Origin: JAAYAY01 sp964429355
GTDB lineage: Bacteria > Planctomycetota > Planctomycetia > Pirellulales > Thermoguttaceae
NCBI GenBank assembly: GCA_964429355.1
Contig: CAYSCH010000248.1
Coordinates: forward strand, 1-14,343
Reading direction: 5' to 3'
DNA: 14,343 nucleotides
Shown: positions 5,766-14,338 of the stretch, piece after piece
How positions within the stretch are numbered: position 1 is the first letter of the stretch
Layout: each line of letters starts with the position of its first letter
Notes under the pieces: model-generated
What the model was told of the DNA's origin: nothing
Seen by the model: only the letters and a program-made list of their open reading frames with translations
Databases searched by the model: none
Position numbers and translations under genes: made by a program

Positions 5766-8690
5766 ATGAGCCGCATTCCCCGTGCGACTTACCGGTTGCA
5801 GTTGCGCGGGGATTTTGGTTTTCGAGAGGTGGGCCGGCTCGTGGAGTATTACGAGCATCTGGGGATCAGCGATTTGTACCTTTCGCCGCTGTTCCGGTCG
5901 CGGAAAGACAGCTCTCACGGCTACGATGTCGTCGACCACGCGGCCATGGAGCGGGAATTCGGTGAGCCCTCGGATTTCAGCGCCATGGCGGAACAGGTGC
6001 GAACCTGTGGGATGGGGATCCTGCTGGACGTCGTTCCGAACCACATGGGAATCCACGACCCCGGCAACCGCTGGTGGAGCGATGTGCTGGAGAACGGCGA
6101 AGTGTCGCGCTACGCCGACTATTTCGACATCGACTGGCACCGACTTGCGGCGAACATGCGTCACAAGATCCTCTTGCCCGTGCTCGGCGACCATTTTGGG
6201 CGAGTTTTGGAGCGAGGCGAGCTGCAGCTCTCCTACCGAGCGGGAAGATTTCAACTCGGATACCAGCAGAGCCGGTTTCCGCTCACACCTCATTCCTGGC
6301 CGGCGATCCTGCGACCGGCTCTGTTGGCGTATTGCGCGGCGACTGGCGGTGATGGGTGCGAATCGCCGGCCGATCCTGAGCAGATAGAGCTGGAAAGTAT
6401 CATCAGCCAGCTTCTGAACCTGCCGCCGAAAACGGACCGAAGCAGATCTGCATCGCGGGAGCGCTATCGGGAGCAAGGGGTCGCATCTGGGCGACTTGAG
6501 CGGCTGGTCGATAGCTCCAGCCGTGTGCGGACGGCACTGGAAGCAGCGATTGGCCAGATCAATGGACTGGCGGGCGATCCGTCCAGTTTCGACACACTCG
6601 AGTGTCTGCTCGACGAGCAATGGTATCGCCTGGCCTATTGGCGGGTGGCGGCCGACGAGATCAATTATCGGCGGTTCTTCGACGTCAACGATCTCGCGGC
6701 CATACGGGTGGAATTGCCCGAAGTCTTTCAGGCCGTCCACGCCCTGGTGGAACGGCTGCTTGCGAAGGGCGAGATCACGGGGGTTCGCATCGACCATCCC
6801 GATGGTCTGCTCGACCCGCCCCTGTATTTCGAGAGCCTGCAGAAGCTCTACCGTCGAAACCGGCCGAATACGGCGGAAGAGCCTTCCGCGGATCGGCTGT
6901 ACGTGGTGGTCGAGAAGATTCTCTCCGGAGAGGAGCCGTTGCCGGCCGATTGGCCGGTGTGCGGCACGACCGGTTACGAACTGCTGGGGGATCTGAGCCG
7001 TCTGCTGGTCGATCGTGCTGGGGTCCAACGGCTTCGCCGCGACTATGCCTCGGTTACGGGAATGGAGCAGTCGCCTGCGGAGGTCGTGTATGAGAGTAAG
7101 AAACGGATTCTGGACGATACGATGTCGAGCGAGCTCCACGTGCTCGCCGGGCAGTTGCATCGTCTGACGCAGAGGCATCGGATGTCGCGGGATTTCACGT
7201 TCCTGACGCTGCTGCGTGCGCTGCGGGAGCTCGTTGCCTGTTTTCCGGTCTACCGTACCTACGTGACTTCCCGCAGGTGGGAAGTCGACGAGGCCGACTA
7301 CGGCCGAATCAGGACGGCCGTCCGCCTGGCCAAACGCCGCAACCCAACCATGGAATGGAATGCCCTGGATTTTCTCGCCAGCGTTCTGCTCCTCGAATTC
7401 CCGGCAGGAACGGAAGGGTCGGAACGGGAAGAGTTCCGCCAGTTCGTATTGAAGTTTCAGCAGGTGACCGGTCCGGTCACGGCCAAGGGAATTGAGGATA
7501 CGGCGTTCTATCGGTACTGCCCACTGGCCTCGCTCAACGAAGTTGGAGGCGAGCTTCAGGCCGAACCGTTGTCGGTCGAACAGTTCCACCGGCGAATGCA
7601 GCACCGTGGAAGCGACTGGCCCCACTCGCTCTCGGCCACGGCGACGCACGACACGAAGCGAGGCGAGGATGCCCGTGCGCGATTGCACGTGCTCTCGGAA
7701 GTGGCCGGTGACTGGCTGGAGGTTGCCAGGCGCTGGCAAGGGTTGAATCGTCCGCTGGAGTGTTGCTCGGGGGGCGAGTCCATTCCGGATCGCAACGAGG
7801 AGTACCTGCTCTATCAGACACTCGTGGCAACGTGGCCCCTGGCACCGATGAACGACTCGCAGCGGATCGAGTATGTGAACCGCATCGTCGCCTACATGCA
7901 GAAGGCCCTTCGCGAAGGAAAGATGCACACGTCGTGGAATCATCCGTCTGACGACTATGAGGAGGCGGCGCTGGGCTTCGTGCGAAACGTGCTCGATCCG
8001 GCGCGATCGTCGCCTTTTCTCGAAGAACTGCAGGAGTTTGTGGAGGGTATTGCCGACGCCGGGTTCATCAACGGATTGGCCCAGGTGGTTCTCAAGAGTG
8101 CCGTGCCCGGAGTTCCCGACTTTTACCAGGGAACCGAGCTTTGGGACTTCAACCTGGTGGATCCAGACAACCGTCGCCCGGTCGACTATACCCAGCGACG
8201 GCAATGGCTCGACCAGCTTCAACGCCGGCATGGGGTGGACCCGCTCGGTTTGCTGCAGGAACTGCTCCGGGTATGGCCCGATCCCCGAATCAAGCTGCTG
8301 GTCGTGTGGCGGACGCTGCAGGCCAGGGCTGAATTTGCCGACGTATTTCAGCGGGGCAGTTACCTTCCCTTGCCGGTTTCCGGAGCACGTGCCAGCCATG
8401 CCGTTGCGCTGGCACGGAGGTGCGGCGACCGGTGGGTTGTGGCTGCCGTGCCGCTCCATGTGCAGACGCTCTTGCGGAAGACAGAGCGACTGGGGGCCGC
8501 CGGGGGTCTGGCGGCAATCGACTGGCAGGATACGATGATCGAATTGCCGCCGGAGGCCCCGCGCCGATGGAAGGACGCATTTTCGGGGCAGACGATCGAT
8601 ACGGAGCCGAACCTGGAGGGCAGTTGGCGCATGGCGGCCGGACGGTTCCTCGCGCCTCTGCCAGTGGGCCTGCTGACGTCGATGCCGTGA
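5766..8690 (+). CDS. treY: Maltooligosyl trehalose synthase (GH13)
   Basis: TreY rearranges the reducing-end alpha-1,4 bond of malto-oligosaccharides to alpha,alpha-1,1, giving maltooligosyl-trehalose in the cytoplasm. The protein has 974 residues, in the range of long bacterial TreYs. It starts with the diagnostic IPRATYRLQL. The four GH13 regions are visible: DVVPNHMG with Asp88; GVRIDHPDGLLDP with probable nucleophile Asp343; YVVVEKIL with probable acid/base Glu383; and TATHDTKRGEDARAR with Asp629 as transition-state stabiliser. The DTKRGED form of the last motif is specific to TreY. GVPDFYQGTELWDFNLVDPDNRRPVDY near the C-terminus is also typical. ATG 5766 is preferred because GAAGG lies eight bases upstream and it gives the usual N-terminus; an in-frame ATG at 5721 would add 15 residues without a ribosome site. 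No signal peptide. glgX follows 48 bp downstream, presumably in one operon. The partner TreZ is absent from the window. Confidence 0.95.
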   Translation: MSRIPRATYRLQLRGDFGFREVGRLVEYYEHLGISDLYLSPLFRSRKDSSHGYDVVDHAAMEREFGEPSDFSAMAEQVRTCGMGILLDVVPNHMGIHDPGNRWWSDVLENGEVSRYADYFDIDWHRLAANMRHKILLPVLGDHFGRVLERGELQLSYRAGRFQLGYQQSRFPLTPHSWPAILRPALLAYCAATGGDGCESPADPEQIELESIISQLLNLPPKTDRSRSASRERYREQGVASGRLERLVDSSSRVRTALEAAIGQINGLAGDPSSFDTLECLLDEQWYRLAYWRVAADEINYRRFFDVNDLAAIRVELPEVFQAVHALVERLLAKGEITGVRIDHPDGLLDPPLYFESLQKLYRRNRPNTAEEPSADRLYVVVEKILSGEEPLPADWPVCGTTGYELLGDLSRLLVDRAGVQRLRRDYASVTGMEQSPAEVVYESKKRILDDTMSSELHVLAGQLHRLTQRHRMSRDFTFLTLLRALRELVACFPVYRTYVTSRRWEVDEADYGRIRTAVRLAKRRNPTMEWNALDFLASVLLLEFPAGTEGSEREEFRQFVLKFQQVTGPVTAKGIEDTAFYRYCPLASLNEVGGELQAEPLSVEQFHRRMQHRGSDWPHSLSATATHDTKRGEDARARLHVLSEVAGDWLEVARRWQGLNRPLECCSGGESIPDRNEEYLLYQTLVATWPLAPMNDSQRIEYVNRIVAYMQKALREGKMHTSWNHPSDDYEEAALGFVRNVLDPARSSPFLEELQEFVEGIADAGFINGLAQVVLKSAVPGVPDFYQGTELWDFNLVDPDNRRPVDYTQRRQWLDQLQRRHGVDPLGLLQELLRVWPDPRIKLLVVWRTLQARAEFADVFQRGSYLPLPVSGARASHAVALARRCGDRWVVAAVPLHVQTLLRKTERLGAAGGLAAIDWQDTMIELPPEAPRRWKDAFSGQTIDTEPNLEGSWRMAAGRFLAPLPVGLLTSMP

Positions 8691-8729
8691 AACGGGGTCG
8701 AGGGGATAACCGAAACGAATCGCAAGAAT

Positions 8730-8734
8730 GGGAG
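8730..8734 (+). promoter_or_regulatory. glgX ribosome binding site
   Basis: GGGAG lies four bases before the first of two adjacent ATG codons (8739) and seven before the second (8742). The spacing favours the second, so the true protein may be one residue shorter. Confidence 0.55.
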
Positions 8735-8738
8735 CAAG

Positions 8739-10934
8739 ATGATGCGAGTATGGCCAGGAAAACCCTATCCGCTCGGCGCCACGTGGGACGGCCGAGGGGT
8801 CAACTTCGCCCTGTACAGCGAACACTGCGAGAAGGTCGAACTTTGCCTGTTCGACTCGGCGGACGATACTCGCGAGGCGATTCGCATCCCGCTGACCGAT
8901 CCCACCGACATGATCTGGCATGCCTATCTGCCCGATGCAAGGCCCGGGCAGGTCTACGGGTATCGCGTCTACGGCCCCTACGAGCCGGGGCACGGGCACC
9001 GGTTCAATCCCAACAAGCTCCTGCTCGATCCTTACGCCAAAGCCATCGGCCGATTGCCGCGGTGGACCGACGCCATGCACGGTTATGTCGTGGGGGATGC
9101 GAGGGCGGATCTTTCTTTCAGCCCGGTCGACAATGCAGCGGACGCCCCTTTGGGCATGGTGATCGACGAGGCCTTTACGTGGGGTGATGACCGGCCACCG
9201 AGAACGCTGACCCACAAGACACTGATTTACGAACTGCACGTGAAGGGATTCACGAAGCTTCATCCCGATGTGCCCGAGAAGGAGCGGGGCACCTACGCGG
9301 GCCTCGGCTCCGAGGCCGCTCTGCGGCACCTTCGCGAGCTTGGTATCACGGCGGTCGAACTTCTCCCGATCCATGTCCATTCCAACGACCGATACCTGGA
9401 GGAACGGGGGCTGGTGAATTACTGGGGCTACAACACGATGGGGTTCTTTGCGCCGGACCCCCGCTATGCCCAGTCGGACAACCCGCAGGACGTGGTGCGC
9501 GAGTTCAAGACGATGGTCCGCAATCTGCACGATGCGGGAATCGAAGTTCTCCTGGACGTGGTCTACAATCACACGGCCGAAGGGAACCATATGGGCCCCA
9601 CCTTCTCTTTCCGGGGAATCGACAATGCCAGCTATTACCGGGTGGTGGAGAAGGACCGGCGGTATTACATGGACTACACCGGCTGCGGGAACACGCTCAA
9701 CATGCGCAACCCGCGCGTGCTGCAGTTCATCATGGACAGCCTGCGCTACTGGGTGCTGAACATGCACGTCGACGGTTTCCGCTTCGATCTGGCCAGCACG
9801 CTCGCCCGGGAACTGCACGAGGTGGACAAGCTGGGCGCCTTCTTCGACATCGTCCACCAGGATCCGGTTCTCTCGCAGGTGAAGCTGATTGCCGAGCCCT
9901 GGGATCTTGGCGAAGGGGGCTACCAGGTGGGCAATTTCCCGGTGTTGTGGTCGGAGTGGAACGGGCGATACCGCGACTGCGTGCGGCGCTTCTGGAAAGG
10001 CGACGGCGGCCTGACCTCGGAGTTTGCCACGCGAATCAGCGGCTCCAGCGATCTGTACGAGTGGAGCGGACGCCGGCCCCACGCGAGCATCAACTTCATC
10101 ACCTGCCATGACGGTTTTACCCTTCGCGATCTGGTATCTTACGACCACAAGCACAACGAAGCCAACGGTGAGGGCAACCGCGACGGCACCAACGACAACG
10201 ACAGTTGGAACTGCGGCGCCGAGGGGCCCACGGACGACGTGGCCATCAACGAACTGCGGGCCAAGAAGCAGCGGGCGTTCCTGGCCACGATGATTCTCTC
10301 GCAGGGAGTTCTGATGCTTGGTGCCGGCGACGAGATCGGCCACACGCAGAACGGCAATAACAACGCCTACTGCCAGGACAACGAAACGGCCTGGATCCAG
10401 TGGGAAATGACACCTGACAGGGAGAAACTGCTCCGTTTCACGCGACACGTGATCACCATTCTTCACCAGCAGCCCGTCTTTCAGCGGCGGCGGTTCTACC
10501 ATGGCAAGTCGCTCCGCCACGACTCGCCGGAGATCCAATGGCTGGACCCGAGCGGCAAGGAAATGTCGGACGAGGCCTGGAACACGCCGCACGTCCGCTG
10601 CCTGGGAGTTCACCTGGTCGGCGGACGAATTGATGTGGACGAATATGGTGAACCGATCATTGCCGACCATATCCTGATGATGTTCAACGCCGATCACGCC
10701 AGCACGATCTCCTTCTCCCTGCCGCCGGTCGAGAGCGGCGAGTACTGGCATCGCCTGTTCGATACGGCGGTTGAACTGGAAGATGCTGAACTGGAAGATG
10801 GGGAGGAGATCAAGGCCAGTTCCTATCAACTTCAACCGGTGTCGGTGGCATTGTTTCATTCGCCGGTCCTGGCCGCGGAGATTCCGCAGGCGACGAAGGC
10901 ATCGGAAACGATTGCCGACAGCAGTGCCGGGTGA
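8739..10934 (+). CDS. glgX: Glycogen debranching enzyme GlgX/TreX (isoamylase-type GH13)
   Basis: This enzyme hydrolyses alpha-1,6 branches of glycogen or limit dextrins, releasing linear malto-oligosaccharides that feed phosphorylase or TreY. It has 731 residues. An N-terminal CBM48/isoamylase domain (about 8-115, starting YPLGATWDGRGVNFALYS) is followed by the GH13 barrel: DVVYNHTAEGN with Asp273, DGFRFDLAS with probable nucleophile Asp350, IAEPWDLGEGGYQVGNFP with probable acid/base Glu386, and TCHDGFTLRDLVSYDHKHNE with Asp458. GNRDGTNDNDSWNCGAEGPT just after region IV is diagnostic of the GlgX/TreX group. A C-terminal beta domain ends near LFHSP, followed by about 26 extra residues rich in Ala, Thr and Ser. 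A 15-bp tandem repeat at 10773-10800 encodes an acidic ELEDAELEDGEE segment in the C-terminal domain. It is likely co-transcribed with treY, so TreX may be its working role. The stop is one base from that of the convergent GH15 gene. Confidence 0.95.
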   Translation: MMRVWPGKPYPLGATWDGRGVNFALYSEHCEKVELCLFDSADDTREAIRIPLTDPTDMIWHAYLPDARPGQVYGYRVYGPYEPGHGHRFNPNKLLLDPYAKAIGRLPRWTDAMHGYVVGDARADLSFSPVDNAADAPLGMVIDEAFTWGDDRPPRTLTHKTLIYELHVKGFTKLHPDVPEKERGTYAGLGSEAALRHLRELGITAVELLPIHVHSNDRYLEERGLVNYWGYNTMGFFAPDPRYAQSDNPQDVVREFKTMVRNLHDAGIEVLLDVVYNHTAEGNHMGPTFSFRGIDNASYYRVVEKDRRYYMDYTGCGNTLNMRNPRVLQFIMDSLRYWVLNMHVDGFRFDLASTLARELHEVDKLGAFFDIVHQDPVLSQVKLIAEPWDLGEGGYQVGNFPVLWSEWNGRYRDCVRRFWKGDGGLTSEFATRISGSSDLYEWSGRRPHASINFITCHDGFTLRDLVSYDHKHNEANGEGNRDGTNDNDSWNCGAEGPTDDVAINELRAKKQRAFLATMILSQGVLMLGAGDEIGHTQNGNNNAYCQDNETAWIQWEMTPDREKLLRFTRHVITILHQQPVFQRRRFYHGKSLRHDSPEIQWLDPSGKEMSDEAWNTPHVRCLGVHLVGGRIDVDEYGEPIIADHILMMFNADHASTISFSLPPVESGEYWHRLFDTAVELEDAELEDGEEIKASSYQLQPVSVALFHSPVLAAEIPQATKASETIADSSAG
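10773..10800 (+). repeat. Two-copy short tandem repeat inside glgX
   Basis: GAACTGGAAGATG occurs at 10773-10785 and again at 10788-10800, a 15-base period that keeps the reading frame. It encodes ELEDAELEDG, making a short acidic loop in the C-terminal domain. It probably arose by local slippage. Confidence 0.7.
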
Positions 10935-10935
10935 A

Positions 10936-12726
10936 TCAGGTGACCGGACGGTCTTCGGCGGGTCCGCCGGGCCGGGCGAGGTTACGGGCGGAGTTGATCA
11001 GTCCGAGATGCGAGAAGGCCTGGGGGAAATTTCCCAGCATTCGCCCGGCGTGCAGATCGTACTCTTCGGCCAGCAGCCCCACGTCGTTGCGCAGGGCGAG
11101 GAGCCGCTCGAAGTGTGCCGCGGCCTCATCGTAGCGGCCCTGGAGGGCCAGGTTGTCGACCAGCCAGAAGCTGCAGAGCAGAAACGCGCCCTCGCCGCCG
11201 GGCAGTCCGTCGACGTCGCTCTCGGTGAGGTAGCGAGCCACAAAGCCATCGCGGAACAGTTCCCGCTCGATGCGCGCGACCGTACCCTGCATGCGCGGAT
11301 CGTCGGCAGGGACGAAGCCGAGCAGCGGCAACATGAGCAGGCTGGCATCGACGTGGGTGGCACCGTAATACTGGACGAAGGAGTTCGACCCGCGGTCGAA
11401 GCCGTGGTGGCAGATTTCGAGATGGATACGGTCGCGGAGCTGCTTCCACCGCGAGACGTCGCCTTCGAGGCCGAACTGCTCGACCTCCTTGATCGCCCGA
11501 TCGATGGCGACCCAGGCCATGACTTTCGAATGGGTGAAGTGGCGGCGCGGCCCGCGAATCTCCCAGATGCCTTCGTCAGGCTGTTGCCAGTCCCTGGTGA
11601 CGAAATCGATCATGGCGAGCTGGATCTGCCAGGCATCCTTGTCGAGCGGCAGGCCACGCACGCGGGCCACATGCAGCGCGTCCATGATCTCGCCGTAGAC
11701 GTCCAGTTGATGCTGGCGGTAGGCTGCGTTTCCCACCCGCACGGGCCGGGAGCCTTCGTAGCCGGGCAGCCAGTCGAGCGTGATCTCCGTCAGCCGCCGT
11801 TCCCCGCCCACGCCGTACATGATCTGCAGTTGCGACGGGGTGCCGGCCACCGCGTTCACGAGCCACTGACGCCAGGCCCTGGCTTCGTCCAGGTAGCCGC
11901 CGACCATGAGTGCGTAGAGCGTGAAGGTGGCGTCGCGCAGCCAGCAGTAACGGTAGTCCCAGTTGCGGACCCCGCCGATCTGCTCGGGGAGCGAAGTTGT
12001 CGCCGCGGCCACGATCCCGCCGGTAGGCGCGTAGGTGAGCGATTTCAGGGTGATCAGGGACCTCAAGACCTCATCGCGCCAGGGCCCGTCGTAGCGGCAC
12101 TGGTCCGACCAGGCCTGCCACCATCGTTCGGTCTCTGCCAGCTTTGCCGCGAGGCGGGCTGCCGGCGGTTCGGGCTCCTGCGTGGGAGTCCACAGGAGCT
12201 GGAAGCCGATTGATTGTCCCGCGGCGACCGTGAATTCCGCGCGGGTATGCAGGCCCTCACCCCAGAGGTCGACGTCGCTGCGGCAATAGACGGTTTCCGG
12301 TCCGGCCGTCGCCCGCAGCCCTCCTTCGACCCGGCGGACCCAGGGCACGATCGAGCCGTAGTCGAAGCGGATCGTAAGATCCATCGCCAGATCAACTCGT
12401 CCCTCGACGCCTTCGACCAGCCGAATCACTTCGTGTGCCGGCGCCTGCGGGGGCATGAAATCGACCAGCCGGACGACCCCCGACTCGGTTGCCATTTCCG
12501 TTTCCAGCACCAGCGTACCACCACGGTAACGGCGGCGCACTCGGACTGGCGGCCCTTTGGGGGCGATGATCCAACGGCCGTGTTCGGGCGTTCCCAACAA
12601 GGCGGCGAAGCAGGCACCGGAATCGAACCGGGGGAAGCACAACCAGTCGATCGAACCGTCTTTGCCGACCAGGGCCGCGGTCCGGCAGTTGCCGATCAAC
12701 GCGTAGTCTTCGATGGGGTTTGACAA
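10936..12726 (-). CDS. GH15 family glucoamylase or trehalase
   Basis: A 596-residue cytoplasmic glycoside hydrolase of family 15, whose bacterial members include glucoamylases, glucodextranases and alpha,alpha-trehalases. The opening PIEDYALIGNCRTAALVGKDGSIDWLCFPRFDS (4-36) is the standard N-terminus of the group. A beta-sandwich domain (to about 205) precedes the (alpha/alpha)6 barrel. NWDYRYCWLRDA (255-266) forms part of the active site; the general acid lies in DEGIWEIRG (384-392), and the general base in EGAFLLCSFW, probably Glu512. The start is TTG at 12724-12726, supported by AGGAGG seven bases upstream (12734-12739) and by the family N-terminus; no ATG is present nearby. No signal peptide. 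It converges on glgX with one base between stops. Context with treY and glgX makes glucan or trehalose hydrolysis likely; sequence motifs alone do not separate the two. A 160-bp gap separates it from the upstream oxidoreductase, so it may have its own promoter. Confidence 0.92.
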   Translation of the reverse strand: MSNPIEDYALIGNCRTAALVGKDGSIDWLCFPRFDSGACFAALLGTPEHGRWIIAPKGPPVRVRRRYRGGTLVLETEMATESGVVRLVDFMPPQAPAHEVIRLVEGVEGRVDLAMDLTIRFDYGSIVPWVRRVEGGLRATAGPETVYCRSDVDLWGEGLHTRAEFTVAAGQSIGFQLLWTPTQEPEPPAARLAAKLAETERWWQAWSDQCRYDGPWRDEVLRSLITLKSLTYAPTGGIVAAATTSLPEQIGGVRNWDYRYCWLRDATFTLYALMVGGYLDEARAWRQWLVNAVAGTPSQLQIMYGVGGERRLTEITLDWLPGYEGSRPVRVGNAAYRQHQLDVYGEIMDALHVARVRGLPLDKDAWQIQLAMIDFVTRDWQQPDEGIWEIRGPRRHFTHSKVMAWVAIDRAIKEVEQFGLEGDVSRWKQLRDRIHLEICHHGFDRGSNSFVQYYGATHVDASLLMLPLLGFVPADDPRMQGTVARIERELFRDGFVARYLTESDVDGLPGGEGAFLLCSFWLVDNLALQGRYDEAAAHFERLLALRNDVGLLAEEYDLHAGRMLGNFPQAFSHLGLINSARNLARPGGPAEDRPVT

Positions 12727-12733
12727 TCAACTC

Positions 12734-12739
12734 CCTCCT
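12734..12739 (-). promoter_or_regulatory. Strong Shine-Dalgarno that fixes a TTG start for the GH15 gene
   Basis: AGGAGG on the minus strand lies seven bases upstream of TTG (12726-12724). Together with the conserved protein N-terminus that follows the TTG, it supports non-ATG initiation. Confidence 0.7.
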
Positions 12740-12886
12740 GGCCTGTCCGGCACCATCCTGCTCCCCCCGGGCTCTGGGAGGGTTGAGGGGGCACGCGGTA
12801 ATCCTTCGATCGGCGGGGGCAAAAGGCAATACCGTCGAGACGCCCGTAGTTCTGCGGAAAATGGCGATTGTCACCTGCCCCTCGGC

Positions 12887-14215
12887 CTATTCGAACCTGG
12901 TCAGTCCGGGCACGGCGATGGGGTAGTTGCCGTCGGCATCGGGCACGGTGGGGGGAGTGGCATCGAGGGCATAGCGATCGGGATTGACCTGCTTCTTGGA
13001 GTTCATGGCCTGTTCCCAGGTGATCTCCTGACCGGTGTGAGAGCACCAGGTGGCCATCAGGGCCAGCAGGCTGCTGCGGGCCATGTAGGTGCTGTTGTTG
13101 ACCGGATTGCCGGAGCGAATGGCGGAGAACAGGGCCACGTGCTCGAGGTCAAAGCGGTTGCTCGGCGGTCCCTCGTAGCGCCAGTTGGTCTCGCCTTCGA
13201 TCGTGTTGTTCAGGAGGTCGCAGTGCCCCTTGGTGCCGACGAACTTATCGGAGACTTCCGCCACGGTGCCGTTGATCTGGCGGCACCAGGCATACATCCG
13301 CACGCCGCCCCCATATTCAAACACGGTCGAGTGATGGTCGAACACATCGCCGAAGGTAGGGCCTTTGCGGACCTCCCGCCCGCCCATGCCCCAGGCCTTC
13401 TGGGGCGGCTGGTCGTGGAGAGCCCAGGCCCCCTTGTCGACGTTGTGGACCAGGTTGAGTCCCGGCAGATCGGCCGAGAGCCAGTTGAAGTCGTACCAGT
13501 TGTAGAGCTGATACTCCATTTCAGTCATTCCAGGACGCCGGGCGAGGCTGCGGAGTGAGCCGGTGTTGCAGATTTCCTGGATCGTGTGGATCTGGCCAAT
13601 GGCACCGTCGTGGACGCGTTTCATGGTTTCGAGCACGCCCGTGTCGTAGCGCCAGGCAAGGCCTGAGACCACGGAGAGGCCCTTCTGACGGGCGAGCTCG
13701 CCGGCTTCGAGTACCATCTTCACGCCCGGGGCGTCGACGGCGTGGGTCTTTTCGCAGAAAACGTGTTTGCCCGCCTCGACGGCCGCCTTGAGGTAGATGG
13801 GCGTGAAGTGCGAAGGAACGGTAATGAGGACCACATCGACCCCGCAATCCAGCAATTGGCGATAACCGTCCAGGCCTGCAAACTGGTGATCCTGATCGAC
13901 CAGGACCTGATCCGGTTTGATAGCCTGGATCCCCTTGAGACTCTCGGCAATCCGCCACGGGAACACATCGGCCATGGCGACCAGACGGGCATTCGGATCA
14001 GCATTCATGGCATTGACGGCCGCACCGGACCCGCGGCCGCCGCAACCGACGAGGCCGACCCGGAGGATATCGCTCCCTGCCGGTTGGGCCGCACGGCTGA
14101 TCGGCAGGGGAATGACCCCGGCGGCCGAGAGGGCGGCCGAGGTTGCTTTGAGGAACTGGCGGCGCGAGGTGGAGTGACTGGCTGGCGGAGGATTGTCGTG
14201 GTTGTTCATGTTCAT
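12887..14215 (-). CDS. Tat-exported Gfo/Idh/MocA family oxidoreductase
   Basis: A 442-residue NAD(P)-dependent sugar or polyol oxidoreductase of the Gfo/Idh/MocA family, exported folded with its cofactor. Residues 17-23 (SRRQFLK) plus an Ala-rich hydrophobic stretch (24-43) form a Tat signal. The Rossmann domain starts with VGLVGCGGRGSGA (53-65). CEKTHAVD (154-161) is the family's EKP motif, with catalytic Lys156 kept but Thr replacing the usual Pro. The C-terminal alpha/beta domain includes HNVDKGAWALHD (257-268) and FDHHSTVFEY (292-301), which supply likely substrate-binding histidines. Its substrate cannot be told from sequence; planctomycetes carry many such secreted paralogues. Start: ATG 14215; another ATG two codons on is equally possible, and neither has a strong ribosome site. 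It lies upstream of the GH15 gene on the same strand, but the 160-bp gap makes co-transcription uncertain. Confidence 0.93.
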   Translation of the reverse strand: MNMNNHDNPPPASHSTSRRQFLKATSAALSAAGVIPLPISRAAQPAGSDILRVGLVGCGGRGSGAAVNAMNADPNARLVAMADVFPWRIAESLKGIQAIKPDQVLVDQDHQFAGLDGYRQLLDCGVDVVLITVPSHFTPIYLKAAVEAGKHVFCEKTHAVDAPGVKMVLEAGELARQKGLSVVSGLAWRYDTGVLETMKRVHDGAIGQIHTIQEICNTGSLRSLARRPGMTEMEYQLYNWYDFNWLSADLPGLNLVHNVDKGAWALHDQPPQKAWGMGGREVRKGPTFGDVFDHHSTVFEYGGGVRMYAWCRQINGTVAEVSDKFVGTKGHCDLLNNTIEGETNWRYEGPPSNRFDLEHVALFSAIRSGNPVNNSTYMARSSLLALMATWCSHTGQEITWEQAMNSKKQVNPDRYALDATPPTVPDADGNYPIAVPGLTRFE

Positions 14216-14271
14216 GATCTGTTGGGCGGCGGTTGCGAGAGGTTTGTTCGCTGTTCCAGTCTTAAGGACCT

Positions 14272-14338
14272 ATCCCAAAACCACAAAAAAAGGTCTCCCA
14301 CGGGCGGAAAACGGTAGGAGCGGCAGCAGTTTTGGGAT
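14272..14338. repeat. 10-bp perfect inverted repeat at the right edge
   Basis: ATCCCAAAAC (14272-14281) and GTTTTGGGAT (14329-14338) are exact reverse complements 47 bases apart. The intervening DNA has a seven-A run and no gene. It lies upstream of the oxidoreductase start. It may be ends of a small insertion element or MITE, or part of a structure continuing beyond 14343; no flanking direct repeat can be judged because the window stops five bases later. Confidence 0.45.

Noticed and set aside
5514..10859. A 1781-codon open frame on the minus strand across treY and glgX
   Set aside because: Its codons are exact reverse complements of the sense codons. In this phase a stop appears only where the sense genes use TTA, CTA or TCA, which GC-rich genes rarely use. 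The sense strand carries two complete, motif-verified GH13 enzymes, and the antisense translation shows no recognisable domain.
10954..10972. CGGCG-GGTC-CGCCG hairpin at the glgX/GH15 junction as a terminator
   Set aside because: It is a short palindrome within the GH15 coding end, has no T-run in either direction, and such GC-rich palindromes are expected by chance here.
10771..12213. A 480-codon plus-strand frame opposite the GH15 gene
   Set aside because: Same codon phase effect: it mirrors the GH15 codons and has no domain of its own.
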